Shown: one piece after another, positions 53,614 to 62,722 of the stretch | How the letters are laid out: the number at the start of each line of letters is the position of its first letter | Numbering within the stretch: position 1 is the first letter of the stretch | From: CAZPMO01 sp964587515 | GTDB lineage: Bacteria; Pseudomonadota; Alphaproteobacteria; MPNO01 | Direction: 5' to 3' | Assembly: GCA_964587515.1 (NCBI GenBank) | Contig: CAZPMO010000005.1 | Coordinates: forward strand, 1-63,014 | DNA: 63,014 bases | The notes under the pieces: model-generated | Told to the model about the DNA's origin: nothing | Seen by the model: the letters and a program-made list of their open reading frames with translations, nothing else | Database searches by the model: none | Made by a program: the position numbers and the translations under genes

Positions 53614-54633
53614 ATGCGTGTCTACTTGATGGTCCGGCCCCGCCTGCTGAAGGATTTCCCCGATGGCGCGGCGCGGGCGGAAGCTCTGGGCTATGACGGG
53701 ATCACCATGCTGGAGCTGACCGTGCCGCCGACCCTGTCGGCGACCGCGTCGGCCATGAACACGTCCAAAATCGATTTGCTCACCGGCATCTTCGTCGCGT
53801 TTCCGCGCAGTCCCATGGCGACCGCCTACGACGCCTGGGCGATCCAGTCCTTGTCGAACGGGCGTTTTCAGCTCGGCCTCGGCGCGCAGACCAAGTCCCA
53901 TTTGACGCGACGCTGGAACGTGGAGCTTACGCCGCCGGTGCCGCGCATGCGCGAATATGTGCAAGCCATGCGCGCCATCTGGGATTGCTGGCAGAACGGC
54001 ACGCGCCTCAATTTCGAGGGGGAGCATTATAATTTCTCCCTGATGATCCCCTACTACGATCCGGGCCCCATCGAGCATCAGCGACCGCCCGTCTATCTGG
54101 CCGCCATCAACAAGTTCATGTGCCGCCTGACCGGCGAGATCGCCGATGGTCACATCCCGGGCGACCCGGTCACTTACAAATGGTTCTGCGAGGAAATGCT
54201 GCCCAACCTGGAAATCGGCGCGAAGCGGGCGGGCCGCACCCTTAAGGATCTGGATCTGGGCGGCCACGGTTTCATCGGCTGCGCCAAGACCGACGCGGGG
54301 TTGGAAGAGGTGCACAAGCGCCTGCGCGCGCGGATCGCGCTCTATGCATCCACGCCCGAATACAAGCCCATGCTGGACATGCATGGTTGGGGCGACCTGT
54401 TCACCCCGTTCATCGACCTGGCGCGCGCGGGCAAATGGGACGAGATGGGCGATTTGGTGACCGAAGACATGGTCGACGAATATTGCGTGGTGGGCACGCC
54501 CGAAGAGCTTCCCGGTAAACTCAAGAAACGTTTCGGCGGCGTGACACAGCGCGTCCAGATGGATGATGAGTGGATTCTGGAACTGGACGACGACGACCAC
54601 AGCAAACTGGTCGCGGCGATCCAGCAGATCTGA
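53614..54633 (+). CDS. Luciferase-like (LLM class) flavin/F420-dependent oxidoreductase
   Basis: 339 residues; AGGGAG precedes the ATG. LLM barrel with YDGITMLELTVPPTLSATASAM, LLTGIFVAFPRSPMATAYDAW, GRFQLGLGAQ and PPVYLAAINKFM, and C-terminal VVGTPEELPGKLKKRF. Oxidises an organic substrate with a reduced flavin. Divergent from the hydrolase/SCP2 pair and followed 16 bases later by an acyl-CoA ligase, suggesting one degradation pathway. Confidence 0.88.
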   Translation: MRVYLMVRPRLLKDFPDGAARAEALGYDGITMLELTVPPTLSATASAMNTSKIDLLTGIFVAFPRSPMATAYDAWAIQSLSNGRFQLGLGAQTKSHLTRRWNVELTPPVPRMREYVQAMRAIWDCWQNGTRLNFEGEHYNFSLMIPYYDPGPIEHQRPPVYLAAINKFMCRLTGEIADGHIPGDPVTYKWFCEEMLPNLEIGAKRAGRTLKDLDLGGHGFIGCAKTDAGLEEVHKRLRARIALYASTPEYKPMLDMHGWGDLFTPFIDLARAGKWDEMGDLVTEDMVDEYCVVGTPEELPGKLKKRFGGVTQRVQMDDEWILELDDDDHSKLVAAIQQI

Positions 54634-54649
54634 TGAGGGGAGGGCGGAG

Positions 54650-56293
54650 GTGATATTTCAGCCCGTCCCCGGGCGGCTCGACGCGGCGCGCATCGATCGC
54701 TGCTATCAGGCCGGCTATTGGCGTGACGAGGTGGTGGGCGACATGCTCGCCCGCCATGCCGGGGAGCGCCCTGACGCCACCGCGATCGTCGATGGCGACC
54801 GGCGCTGCACCTGGGCGGAATTTCACCGATGGAGCCTGCGTTTCGCTCTGCATTTGCGTGACCTGGGCATTGAAACCGGTGACGTTGTGGCCCTGCAAAT
54901 GCCCAACTGGATGGAATATCTGGTCTGCTATCACGCCATTCAGTATGCCGGCGCCATCACCGTTCAGATCGGCGCCGACTGGCGCGCCGCCGAGATGGAA
55001 TACGGACTCGGCATCGGCCCCGCCAAGGCGGTGATCGTCCCGCGGGAATTCCTGGACCACGATTACCCGTCCACGCTGCGTGAGCTCCGGCCCAGGCTGC
55101 CGAACCTGGAGATCGTGATGGTGGCGCGGGGAGAGGCGCCGGACGGCTGCATTTCCCTGGACAATCTTCTGGCCGATCCCATCGAGGACCGCGTCGCACC
55201 GGAAACACTGCGCGAATTTAGGCCCAGCCCGGACCAGATTATCCGCATCGTCTTCACGTCCGGCACCACCGGCCTGCCCAAGGCCATCATGCACACCAAC
55301 AACACGCTGGCCCATTCCGGCCATACGACGATCGCCGATTTCGGTCACGATTCCGACGACGTGATTCTGATGTATTTGCCGTTTTCCACCAATTTCGCGT
55401 CGATCATGGGCTTGCAGCTGCCGATGACCTCGGGCGCGGCGCTGGTGCTGATGGACCGATTCTCCGCGACCCGGGCGCTTGAGCTGATCGAGCGGGAAAA
55501 GGTCACCTACATCGCCGGAACGCCGACGGCGTTCATCGCGCTGTCGAACAGCCCGGCGGCGGAACGCACGAGCCAGGAGTCGCTGCGCCTGATTTTATCG
55601 GCGGGCGCGAGCTTTCCGGTGCAGTCGATCAAGGATCTGCGCGAAAAATTCCAGACGGTATTCATCGATTCCTTCGGCATGAACGAATTCGGCATGGGAA
55701 TCTGGTGCCTGTCCGACGATGATCCCGAAGAAGTCGATGGCTCCATTGGCCGCCCCATCCCGGGCGTCGAGGCGCGCGTTGTCGGCGTTGACGGAAAACC
55801 GGTGGCGCTCGGCGAGACCGGCGAGCTGGTGATCAAGAGCGCCGGCATGTGCGCCGGCTATTACAATAACGACGAAGCCAACGCGGCGTCCTGGGACGCG
55901 GACGGCTGGTTCCATTCCGGCGATCTGGCGACGCTGGACGAGAAGGGCAATTTCCGCATCGTCGGGCGCAGCAAGGATGTCATTATTCGCGGCGGCGCCA
56001 ACGTCTCGCCCAGGGAAGTCGAGGAAATCCTGATTAAGGAGCCCCGCATTCGCGAGGCCTCGGTGATCGGGCTGCCGGATGATTATTACGGCGAAGTGGT
56101 CTGCGCCTGCATCATCGCGATGCCCGGCGAAACGCCGACCGCCGAGGAAATTACGGCCTATCTGAAACCGCTTGTCGCGCCCTACAAACTGCCCTCGCAC
56201 GTGGTCATGGTGGAAGCGTTCCCCCTCAACAGCATGGGCAAGGTGCGCAAGGACGTGCTCACGAAACAGGTCCTGAACAACAAGGCGACCTGA
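54650..56293 (+). CDS. AMP-forming acyl-CoA synthetase/ligase
   Basis: 547 residues from GTG 54650, directly behind GGGGAGGGCGGAG. Motifs: FTSGTTGLPKAIMHTNNTLAHS, DSFGMNEFGMG, GWFHSGDLATLDEKGNFRIVGRSKD, GGANVSPREVEEIL and catalytic Lys in LNSMGKVRKDVL. Activates a carboxylic acid with ATP and CoA. Operon with the LLM gene. Confidence 0.92.
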   Translation: MIFQPVPGRLDAARIDRCYQAGYWRDEVVGDMLARHAGERPDATAIVDGDRRCTWAEFHRWSLRFALHLRDLGIETGDVVALQMPNWMEYLVCYHAIQYAGAITVQIGADWRAAEMEYGLGIGPAKAVIVPREFLDHDYPSTLRELRPRLPNLEIVMVARGEAPDGCISLDNLLADPIEDRVAPETLREFRPSPDQIIRIVFTSGTTGLPKAIMHTNNTLAHSGHTTIADFGHDSDDVILMYLPFSTNFASIMGLQLPMTSGAALVLMDRFSATRALELIEREKVTYIAGTPTAFIALSNSPAAERTSQESLRLILSAGASFPVQSIKDLREKFQTVFIDSFGMNEFGMGIWCLSDDDPEEVDGSIGRPIPGVEARVVGVDGKPVALGETGELVIKSAGMCAGYYNNDEANAASWDADGWFHSGDLATLDEKGNFRIVGRSKDVIIRGGANVSPREVEEILIKEPRIREASVIGLPDDYYGEVVCACIIAMPGETPTAEEITAYLKPLVAPYKLPSHVVMVEAFPLNSMGKVRKDVLTKQVLNNKAT

Positions 56294-56352
56294 TTCGGCG
56301 GTCACCGCCGGCCCACATTGCGCCTTCGCCATGCGCTGTGTAGTTTGCGGCC

Positions 56353-57549
56353 ATGAATGCGCCCGTCCCCGCCCGCGAAACCGCGCCCTATGCCAGCGAT
56401 CCGGCGCGGAGCCGGGGGCGGCCGCGCGACGAGGCCGAAAGCTCGACACGCACGGTCTTCCAGCGCGACCGTGACCGCATCATCCATTCCTCGGCCTTCC
56501 GCCGCCTGAAACACAAGACCCAGGTGTTCGTCTATCACGAGGGCGATCACTATCGCACCCGGCTGACCCACAGTCTCGAGGTCGCGCAGATCGCGCGGTC
56601 GCTGGCGCGCGCACTCCGTCTCGACGAAGATCTCGCCGAGGCGCTGGCGCTGGCGCACGATCTCGGCCATCCGCCGTTCGGCCATGCCGGCGAGGAAGCG
56701 CTGGCCGAGGTGATGGCGCCCTATGGCGGTTTCGATCACAACGGCCAGACGCTGCGGGTGATGACCACGATCGAGGCGCGTTATGCCGAGTTCGACGGCC
56801 TCAACCTGACCTGGGAGACGCTGGAAGGGGTGGCCAAGCATAACGGCCCGCTGGTGGCGCGGCCGGGTGATGCCGAGGGTCTGCCCTGGGCGGTGGCGGA
56901 ATATAACGCGGTCCACGATCTGGAGCTTCACAGCTGGCCGGGCGTCGAGGCGCAGGTCGCGGCGCTGGCCGACGATATCGCCTATCACACCCATGACATT
57001 GATGATGGGCTGCGCGCCGGTCTGTTCACCGTCGCCGACCTCGCCGGGGTGCCGCTGGTGGGCCCCGCGATCGAGGAGGTTCGCGGCGCCTACCCGGACC
57101 TCGAAGAGTCGCGCCTGATCCACGAGACCATCCGCCGCATGATCAATTCCATGGTCAACGATGTGCTCGCCGAGACGCGGGCCCGCCTCGACCAGGCGCG
57201 CCCGATTTCGGCCGCGGCGGTGCGGGCCCTCGACGGCCCCGTCGTGGCCTTCTCGCCGACGCTCGCAGAGGACAATAAACGCTTGAAAACGCACCTTTTC
57301 GAGCACATGTATCGACACTTCAAGGTCAATCGCATGACCAGCAAGGCGCGGCGCGTCGTCACCGATCTGTTTGGGCTGTTTCTGGAAGAAACCGACTGTC
57401 TGCCGACCGCATGGCGGACGAGGGTAGAGGCGGCGGAAGACGAGACAATGCGCGCGCGGCTGGTGTGCGATTATATCGCCGGCATGACCGACCGCTACGC
57501 CCATGACGAGCACCGCCGCTTGTTCGATTTATACGACGAGATAAAATGA
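56353..57549 (+). CDS. dgt: Deoxyguanosinetriphosphate triphosphohydrolase-like protein
   Basis: 398 residues, the alphaproteobacterial dNTPase size. HD-domain metal ligands: RLTHSLEVAQIAR (His) and ALAHDLGHPPFGHAGEE (HD), later ADDIAYHTHDIDDGL. Hydrolyses dNTPs to nucleoside and triphosphate. Its stop overlaps the argS ATG by four bases. Usually divergent from erpA; here the catabolic block intervenes. Confidence 0.94.
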   Translation: MNAPVPARETAPYASDPARSRGRPRDEAESSTRTVFQRDRDRIIHSSAFRRLKHKTQVFVYHEGDHYRTRLTHSLEVAQIARSLARALRLDEDLAEALALAHDLGHPPFGHAGEEALAEVMAPYGGFDHNGQTLRVMTTIEARYAEFDGLNLTWETLEGVAKHNGPLVARPGDAEGLPWAVAEYNAVHDLELHSWPGVEAQVAALADDIAYHTHDIDDGLRAGLFTVADLAGVPLVGPAIEEVRGAYPDLEESRLIHETIRRMINSMVNDVLAETRARLDQARPISAAAVRALDGPVVAFSPTLAEDNKRLKTHLFEHMYRHFKVNRMTSKARRVVTDLFGLFLEETDCLPTAWRTRVEAAEDETMRARLVCDYIAGMTDRYAHDEHRRLFDLYDEIK

Positions 57550-59300
57550 ACGTTTTCAGTAGCTTAAGAGAAGTTATTAAATCAGAATTTGAGAGACTTG
57601 CGGCGGCAGGAACGGTCCCCGGCGGTCTCGAGGATCAGCGCTTTTCGGTCGAACCGCCGCGCGATCCGGCGCATGGCGATCTGTCGACCAATGCCGCGAT
57701 GGTTCTGTGCAAGGCGGCCGGGATGAAGCCGCGCGACCTGGCCGAGGCGCTCGCCGGATCGCTGCGCGGCCATCCCGAGATCAGCGCGGCGGACGTGGCC
57801 GGGCCCGGCTTCGTCAATCTCAGGCTCGATCCGGCGTTCTGGCAGGACCAGGTCTCCGAAATTTTGCGTACCGGCCCCGCCTATGGCGATTCGACCATGG
57901 GCGAGGGACGCAAGGTGAATGTGGAATATGTCTCCGCCAATCCGACCGGGCCGATGCATGTGGGCCATGGGCGCGGCGCCGTGCTGGGCGACGCCTTGGC
58001 CTCGCTGCTCGCCAAGGCGGGCTTCGAGGTCACGCGCGAATATTACATCAACGACGCCGGGGCGCAGGTCGATGTTCTGGCGCGTTCGCTGCATCTGCGC
58101 TATCGCGAGGCGCTGGGAGACGATATCGGCGAAATTCCCGAAGGATTTTATCCCGGCGATTATCTGAAAGACGCGGGCCGCGCCCTGGCCGCGCGCGATG
58201 GCGAGAAATGGCGCGCCGCGCCGGAGGAGGAATGGTTGCCGGCGCTGCGCGAATTCGCCATCGAGAGCATGATGGCGCTGATCCGCGAGGATCTCGCGGT
58301 GCTGGGGATCGAGCACGATGTCTTTCGGTCCGAGCGCGCGCTTGCCGAGGAAGGCGCCATCGACGAGGTGGTCGCCGACCTGGAATCGCGCGACCTGGTT
58401 TACGTGGGGACGCTTGAGCCGCCCAAGGGCAAGACCCCGGATGACTGGGAACCCCGGCCCCAGACCCTGTTTCGCGCCACCGGGTTCGGCGACGATGTCG
58501 ACCGGCCGTTGAAGAAATCGGATGGCGAGTGGACCTATTTCGCCTCCGACATCGCGTATCACCGCGACAAGTACCGGCGCGGTTTCACGACCATGATCGA
58601 CGTCATGGGCGCCGATCACAAAGGCTATGTGAAACGTATGCAGGCCGCCGTCCAGGCGGTCTCGAGCGGCGCGGCGACGCTCGATGTGCGGATCTGCAAT
58701 CTCGTCCATCTGTTCGAGGGCGGCGTGCCGGTGAAGATGTCCAAGCGATCGGGCGCCTTCGTGACTTTGCGCGAAGTGGTCGATCAGGTCGGGCGCGACG
58801 TGGTGCGGTTCATCATGCTGACGCGGGGCAACGAAGCGGCGCTGGATTTCGATCTCGAGAAGGTGCTCGAACAATCCAAGGACAATCCCGTATTTTATGT
58901 CCAGTACGCCCATGCGCGGGCATGTTCGGTGCTGCGCAATATCGCGGCCGAGTTTCCCGACATGAAACTTGACGATTCGTCGCTCGCAGACGCCAAGTGC
59001 GCGCGCCTCGACGATCCCGGCGAACTGGCGCTGATCAAGCTGCTTGCGGGCTGGCCACGGGTGGTGGAGACTACGGCGGAGTCCCACGAGCCGCACCGGA
59101 TAGCTTATTATCTTTCGGATGTCGCGGCGCAGTTTCATGGCCAGTGGGCCAAGGGCAATACGGATGCGAATTTGCGCTTTATGGTGGCGGAAGATTTAGA
59201 ACTGACCAGGGCGCGGGTGGCGTTGGTTCGCGCGATGGCGATTGTCGTCGCGTCGGGCCTGAGGACGATGGGGGTCGAACCGTTACAGGAGATGCGGTGA
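57546..59300 (+). CDS. argS: Arginyl-tRNA synthetase
   Basis: 584 residues. N-terminal additional domain, HIGH-type motif NPTGPMHVGHGRGAV, KMSK-type VPVKMSKRSGAF and a C-terminal anticodon-binding DALR domain. The first 15 codons are AT-rich compared with the rest (MNVFSSLREVIKSEF). Overlaps dgt upstream and the SPOR gene downstream. Confidence 0.97.
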   Translation: MNVFSSLREVIKSEFERLAAAGTVPGGLEDQRFSVEPPRDPAHGDLSTNAAMVLCKAAGMKPRDLAEALAGSLRGHPEISAADVAGPGFVNLRLDPAFWQDQVSEILRTGPAYGDSTMGEGRKVNVEYVSANPTGPMHVGHGRGAVLGDALASLLAKAGFEVTREYYINDAGAQVDVLARSLHLRYREALGDDIGEIPEGFYPGDYLKDAGRALAARDGEKWRAAPEEEWLPALREFAIESMMALIREDLAVLGIEHDVFRSERALAEEGAIDEVVADLESRDLVYVGTLEPPKGKTPDDWEPRPQTLFRATGFGDDVDRPLKKSDGEWTYFASDIAYHRDKYRRGFTTMIDVMGADHKGYVKRMQAAVQAVSSGAATLDVRICNLVHLFEGGVPVKMSKRSGAFVTLREVVDQVGRDVVRFIMLTRGNEAALDFDLEKVLEQSKDNPVFYVQYAHARACSVLRNIAAEFPDMKLDDSSLADAKCARLDDPGELALIKLLAGWPRVVETTAESHEPHRIAYYLSDVAAQFHGQWAKGNTDANLRFMVAEDLELTRARVALVRAMAIVVASGLRTMGVEPLQEMR

Positions 59301-60190
59301 TGGCCGAACCATACGGCAATGAAGGCCCGGAGGGCTACGATTACGACGATGGGGACCGCGAGCACCGGCGACGCTGGATTCCCAGGACACTGACCACGAT
59401 CGCGGCGGTGATCGCCATCGGCGGATTCTCCGGTGTGCTTGTCTATGCCTACAACAAGGGCAAGGAAGTCGGCCGCACCAGCGTGCCGCCGATCATCAAG
59501 GCCGGCCCGGCTCCCCATAAGATCAGGCCGGAAAAGCCGGGCGGCATGGATATCCCCGACCGTGACAAGGGCGTCTATAAGCGGCTCGCCGGAACGACGC
59601 CGGCGGCCAGCGGCGTGGAACGGTTGCTGCCGCAGCCGGAGACCCCGATGAACGCGCCGAAGACCAGCGAGGGCGAAACGGCGCCCGAACCATCGCCGGT
59701 GGTGAAAGCCGCGCGCGAGGCCGCTGCGGGTACGTCGGAATCGCTGGTTTCGGCCAAGCCGATCAAGCTGCCGCCGACGCCGCGCGTGGCGGAAGTGCCA
59801 CCGCGACCGCCGAACGAAATTACCGAACGGCCCCGCCGGGTCGCCAGCGCATCGGCCGTGACCGGGACCCGCAACGACGCCGGAAGCGCGCTCGCGCCGG
59901 TTGCTCGCCGTCTCGCCAAGCTCGCGCCGGCCACCGGCGGCGATTACCGAATTCAGATGGCGGCGCTGCGATCCGAGGCCAAGGTCCAGAAAACCTGGAA
60001 AAATTATAAGGGCCGCCACGGTGATTTGCTGGGTGAGCTTTCGCTGATCGTGGAGCGCAAGAAACTCGGCGGCGGCAAGGGCGTTTATTACCGGCTCCAG
60101 GCCGGTCCGTTGGCCAGCAGGCAGGCGGCGCTGACTCTTTGCTCCAAGCTGAAACAACGCAAGCTCGGCTGCATCATTGTCCGGCGCTGA
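59300..60190 (+). CDS. SPOR-domain membrane protein
   Basis: 296 residues from ATG 59300, sharing one base with the argS stop (TGATG). Short acidic cytoplasmic N-terminus, one transmembrane helix (TLTTIAAVIAIGGFSGVLVYAY at about 31-52), Pro-rich periplasmic linker, C-terminal SPOR domain (GGDYRIQMAALRSEAKVQKTW ... YYRLQAGPLASRQAALTLCSKL). Binds septal peptidoglycan. The argS-SPOR-nagZ order is a conserved alphaproteobacterial arrangement. Confidence 0.9.
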   Translation: MAEPYGNEGPEGYDYDDGDREHRRRWIPRTLTTIAAVIAIGGFSGVLVYAYNKGKEVGRTSVPPIIKAGPAPHKIRPEKPGGMDIPDRDKGVYKRLAGTTPAASGVERLLPQPETPMNAPKTSEGETAPEPSPVVKAAREAAAGTSESLVSAKPIKLPPTPRVAEVPPRPPNEITERPRRVASASAVTGTRNDAGSALAPVARRLAKLAPATGGDYRIQMAALRSEAKVQKTWKNYKGRHGDLLGELSLIVERKKLGGGKGVYYRLQAGPLASRQAALTLCSKLKQRKLGCIIVRR

Positions 60191-60194
60191 CCGC

Positions 60195-61214
60195 ATGCGC
60201 CCGACCGCGATCTTCTATGGCTGCTCGGGACCGGAACTGACGCGGGACGAGCGCGAATTCTTCACCGAGGCGCGCCCGGCCGGTCTGATCCTGTTTCAGT
60301 ATAACGTGGTCGATCCCGGCCAGATCCGCGCGCTGACGGACAGCTTTCGCGCCTGTGTCGACGGCTATGATCCCATGGTGGCGATCGATCAGGAGGGCGG
60401 CCGGGTCGCGCGTCTGGGGCCGCCGCACTGGCCGGCGCGCCCGCCGGCCAAGGTATTCGCCGATCTCGCCGAACGCGATCCGGCGGCGGGCCGCGAAGCG
60501 GCGCGCATCAACGCGCGGCTGATGGCGGCCGATCTCGTGGCCCTCGGCATCGATGTCGATTGCGCGCCGGTGGTCGACGTCCCCGTCGAGGGCGCCCATG
60601 ATGTCATCGGCGATCGCGCCCACGGCAGGACGCCCCAGATGGTTGCCGATCTCGGCCGCGCGGTATGCGAGGGATTGCTCGCCGGCGGCGTGCTGCCGGT
60701 GATCAAGCACATGCCCGGGCATGGCCGCGCGCGCGCCGACAGCCATAAGGAGCTGCCGTCCGTCGAGACCTCGCGCGCGGCATTGCAGGACACTGATTTC
60801 TACCCTTTCAGGGCGCTGAACGACATGCCGTGCGCGATGTCGGCGCATGTGAAATTCACCGACATCGACGCGGAGGCTCCGGCGACCACGTCGAAGACCA
60901 TGATCGACGATGTGATCCGCGGCGATATCGGCTTCGATGGGCTGCTACTGTCCGACGATCTCGGCATGGAGGCGCTGGAGGGCACGTTGCGCGAACGCGC
61001 CCAGGCGGTGCTCGAAGCCGGTTGCGACATCGTGCTGGAATGCTGGGGCGATCTCGCCAAGATGCGCGACGTGGCGCCGGTGGTGCCGCCCTTGTCGGAC
61101 GCGTCTTTCGCCCGTTTCGAACGCGCCCGCGCGGCCATCGGCAATTCCGACGACGCCGATCCCGGCGCCCTTGAAGGGCGGCTGGCCGAGTTGATCGGGC
61201 CGGCGACGGGGTAA
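60195..61214 (+). CDS. nagZ: Beta-N-acetylhexosaminidase
   Basis: 339 residues from ATG 60195. Glycoside hydrolase family 3: VAIDQEGGRVARL, the catalytic-loop motif VIKHMPGHGRARADSHKELP and nucleophile Asp in LLLSDDLGMEAL. Removes GlcNAc from muropeptides in cell-wall recycling. Lies four bases after the SPOR gene. Confidence 0.95.
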   Translation: MRPTAIFYGCSGPELTRDEREFFTEARPAGLILFQYNVVDPGQIRALTDSFRACVDGYDPMVAIDQEGGRVARLGPPHWPARPPAKVFADLAERDPAAGREAARINARLMAADLVALGIDVDCAPVVDVPVEGAHDVIGDRAHGRTPQMVADLGRAVCEGLLAGGVLPVIKHMPGHGRARADSHKELPSVETSRAALQDTDFYPFRALNDMPCAMSAHVKFTDIDAEAPATTSKTMIDDVIRGDIGFDGLLLSDDLGMEALEGTLRERAQAVLEAGCDIVLECWGDLAKMRDVAPVVPPLSDASFARFERARAAIGNSDDADPGALEGRLAELIGPATG

Positions 61215-61221
61215 CCCGCAC

Positions 61222-61899
61222 TTGCACGACATCCTTTACGGCATTTCGATCTGGGTGATCCCGGTCCTGATCGCGATCACGCTGCATGAAGCGGCGCACG
61301 GTTATGTCGCCTGGAAGCTGGGCGATGACACCGCGAAGCAGCTCGGACGGGTCACCTTCAATCCGCTGCGCCACATTGATCTGTTCGGCACCATCATCGT
61401 TCCGACGCTGATGTTGCTGACCACGCCGTTCGTTTTCGGCTGGGCCAAACCGGTCCCCGTCGATTTCCGCCGTCTCCACAATCCGCGCCGCGACATGGTC
61501 TGGGTGGCCGCCGCCGGGCCGGGCATAAATATCACCATCGCCTTTGTTTCGGCGCTGTTGATCCACGCGGCGATCCAGTTTCCCGCGCCGATCGCCGGCT
61601 GGCTGCTGATAAATCTGAAGAATTCCATGATCATCAACCTGGTTCTCGCCGTCTTCAACATGATCCCGTTGCCGCCGCTCGATGGCGGCAGGGTCGCGGT
61701 CGGGCTGCTGCCGCGTGGGCTCGCCGAACCACTCGCGCGACTGGAGAGATTCGGGCTTTTCATTATAATCGGCATTCTGTTTCTGTTGCCGTGGATGGGG
61801 CGGGAGTTGGGCATGGATCTGAACATCTTCCCGTGGCTGGTGGGCGCCCCGGTCGATTTCCTGTTCCGGGCGATCGCCGGCATGGCGGGCTTCCATTGA
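61222..61899 (+). CDS. Site-2 protease family (M50) membrane metalloprotease
   Basis: 225 residues from TTG 61222, 7 bases after the nagZ stop. Zinc motif HEAAHGY (HExxH) near residue 22 in the first helix, AAAGPGINITIAF and the third-ligand motif NMIPLPPLDGGRV near 150. Intramembrane protease with five to six helices; substrate unknown. No PDZ domain, so it belongs to the short S2P group. Between nagZ and scpA. Confidence 0.92.
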   Translation: MHDILYGISIWVIPVLIAITLHEAAHGYVAWKLGDDTAKQLGRVTFNPLRHIDLFGTIIVPTLMLLTTPFVFGWAKPVPVDFRRLHNPRRDMVWVAAAGPGINITIAFVSALLIHAAIQFPAPIAGWLLINLKNSMIINLVLAVFNMIPLPPLDGGRVAVGLLPRGLAEPLARLERFGLFIIIGILFLLPWMGRELGMDLNIFPWLVGAPVDFLFRAIAGMAGFH

Positions 61900-61915
61900 T
61901 CGGAGCGAGAGGGCG

Positions 61916-62722
61916 ATGAACGAGAACGAACAGTTCGAGGAGATCGCGGCGGAAGAGCGCGTGGCCGCGTCCGACCTGGTCCTCGACCTCGATGGTTTTG
62001 AGGGGCCGATCGATGTGCTGCTGACACTGGCGCGGCAGCAGAAGGTCGATATCACCCGGATATCGATCCTGAAGCTTGCCGAGCAGTATCTCGCCTTTAT
62101 CGCGGCGGCGCGGACGCTACAGCTTGAAATCGCGGCGGATTACCTGGTGATGGCGGCGTGGCTCGCCTATCTGAAATCACGCCTGCTTCTGCCCGAGGCC
62201 GAAACCGGCGAGGACGAACCGTCCGGGCCCGAGCTCGCCGAAGCGCTGACCTTCCAGCTTCGCCGTCTGGAAGCGATGCAGCAGGCCGGCGCTAAACTGA
62301 TGGCGCGGCCGAGATTTGGACGCGACGTCTTCGGTCGGGGTCAACCGGAAGGCGTCGAGATCGTGCGCACGCCGGTCTATGAACTATCCCTGTTCGAACT
62401 GCTGCGCGCCTACAGCGACAACCGGCGGCGCGCGGAATCCCATCACAGCCTTCAGATCGCGCCCACCGAACTTTTTCATACCGCTGAAATCGTCGAGCGC
62501 ATGAGAGGGCTGATGGGCGATATACCCGACTGGCGCAGTCTGATGAGCTATTTGCCGCCGGCGCCCGGTGACGGGATCGTGGCGCGATCGGCGCTGGCTT
62601 CCACATTCGGCGCGGCGCTTGAACTCGCGCGTTCCGGCCAGGTCGAAATACGCCAGCACGGCCGCTTCGGGCCTATCTATGTACGCCGCGCCGAGACCGA
62701 ACCCGATGGAGCACCGCAATGA
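61916..62722 (+). CDS. scpA: Segregation and condensation protein A
   Basis: 268 residues. N-terminal kleisin domain LVLDLDGFEGPIDVLLTLARQQKVDI, ADYLVMAAWLAYLKSRLLLP, and a C-terminal winged-helix region (FGAALELARSGQVEIRQ). Bridges SMC heads with ScpB in chromosome condensation. Stop overlaps the scpB ATG by four bases. Confidence 0.95.
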   Translation: MNENEQFEEIAAEERVAASDLVLDLDGFEGPIDVLLTLARQQKVDITRISILKLAEQYLAFIAAARTLQLEIAADYLVMAAWLAYLKSRLLLPEAETGEDEPSGPELAEALTFQLRRLEAMQQAGAKLMARPRFGRDVFGRGQPEGVEIVRTPVYELSLFELLRAYSDNRRRAESHHSLQIAPTELFHTAEIVERMRGLMGDIPDWRSLMSYLPPAPGDGIVARSALASTFGAALELARSGQVEIRQHGRFGPIYVRRAETEPDGAPQ

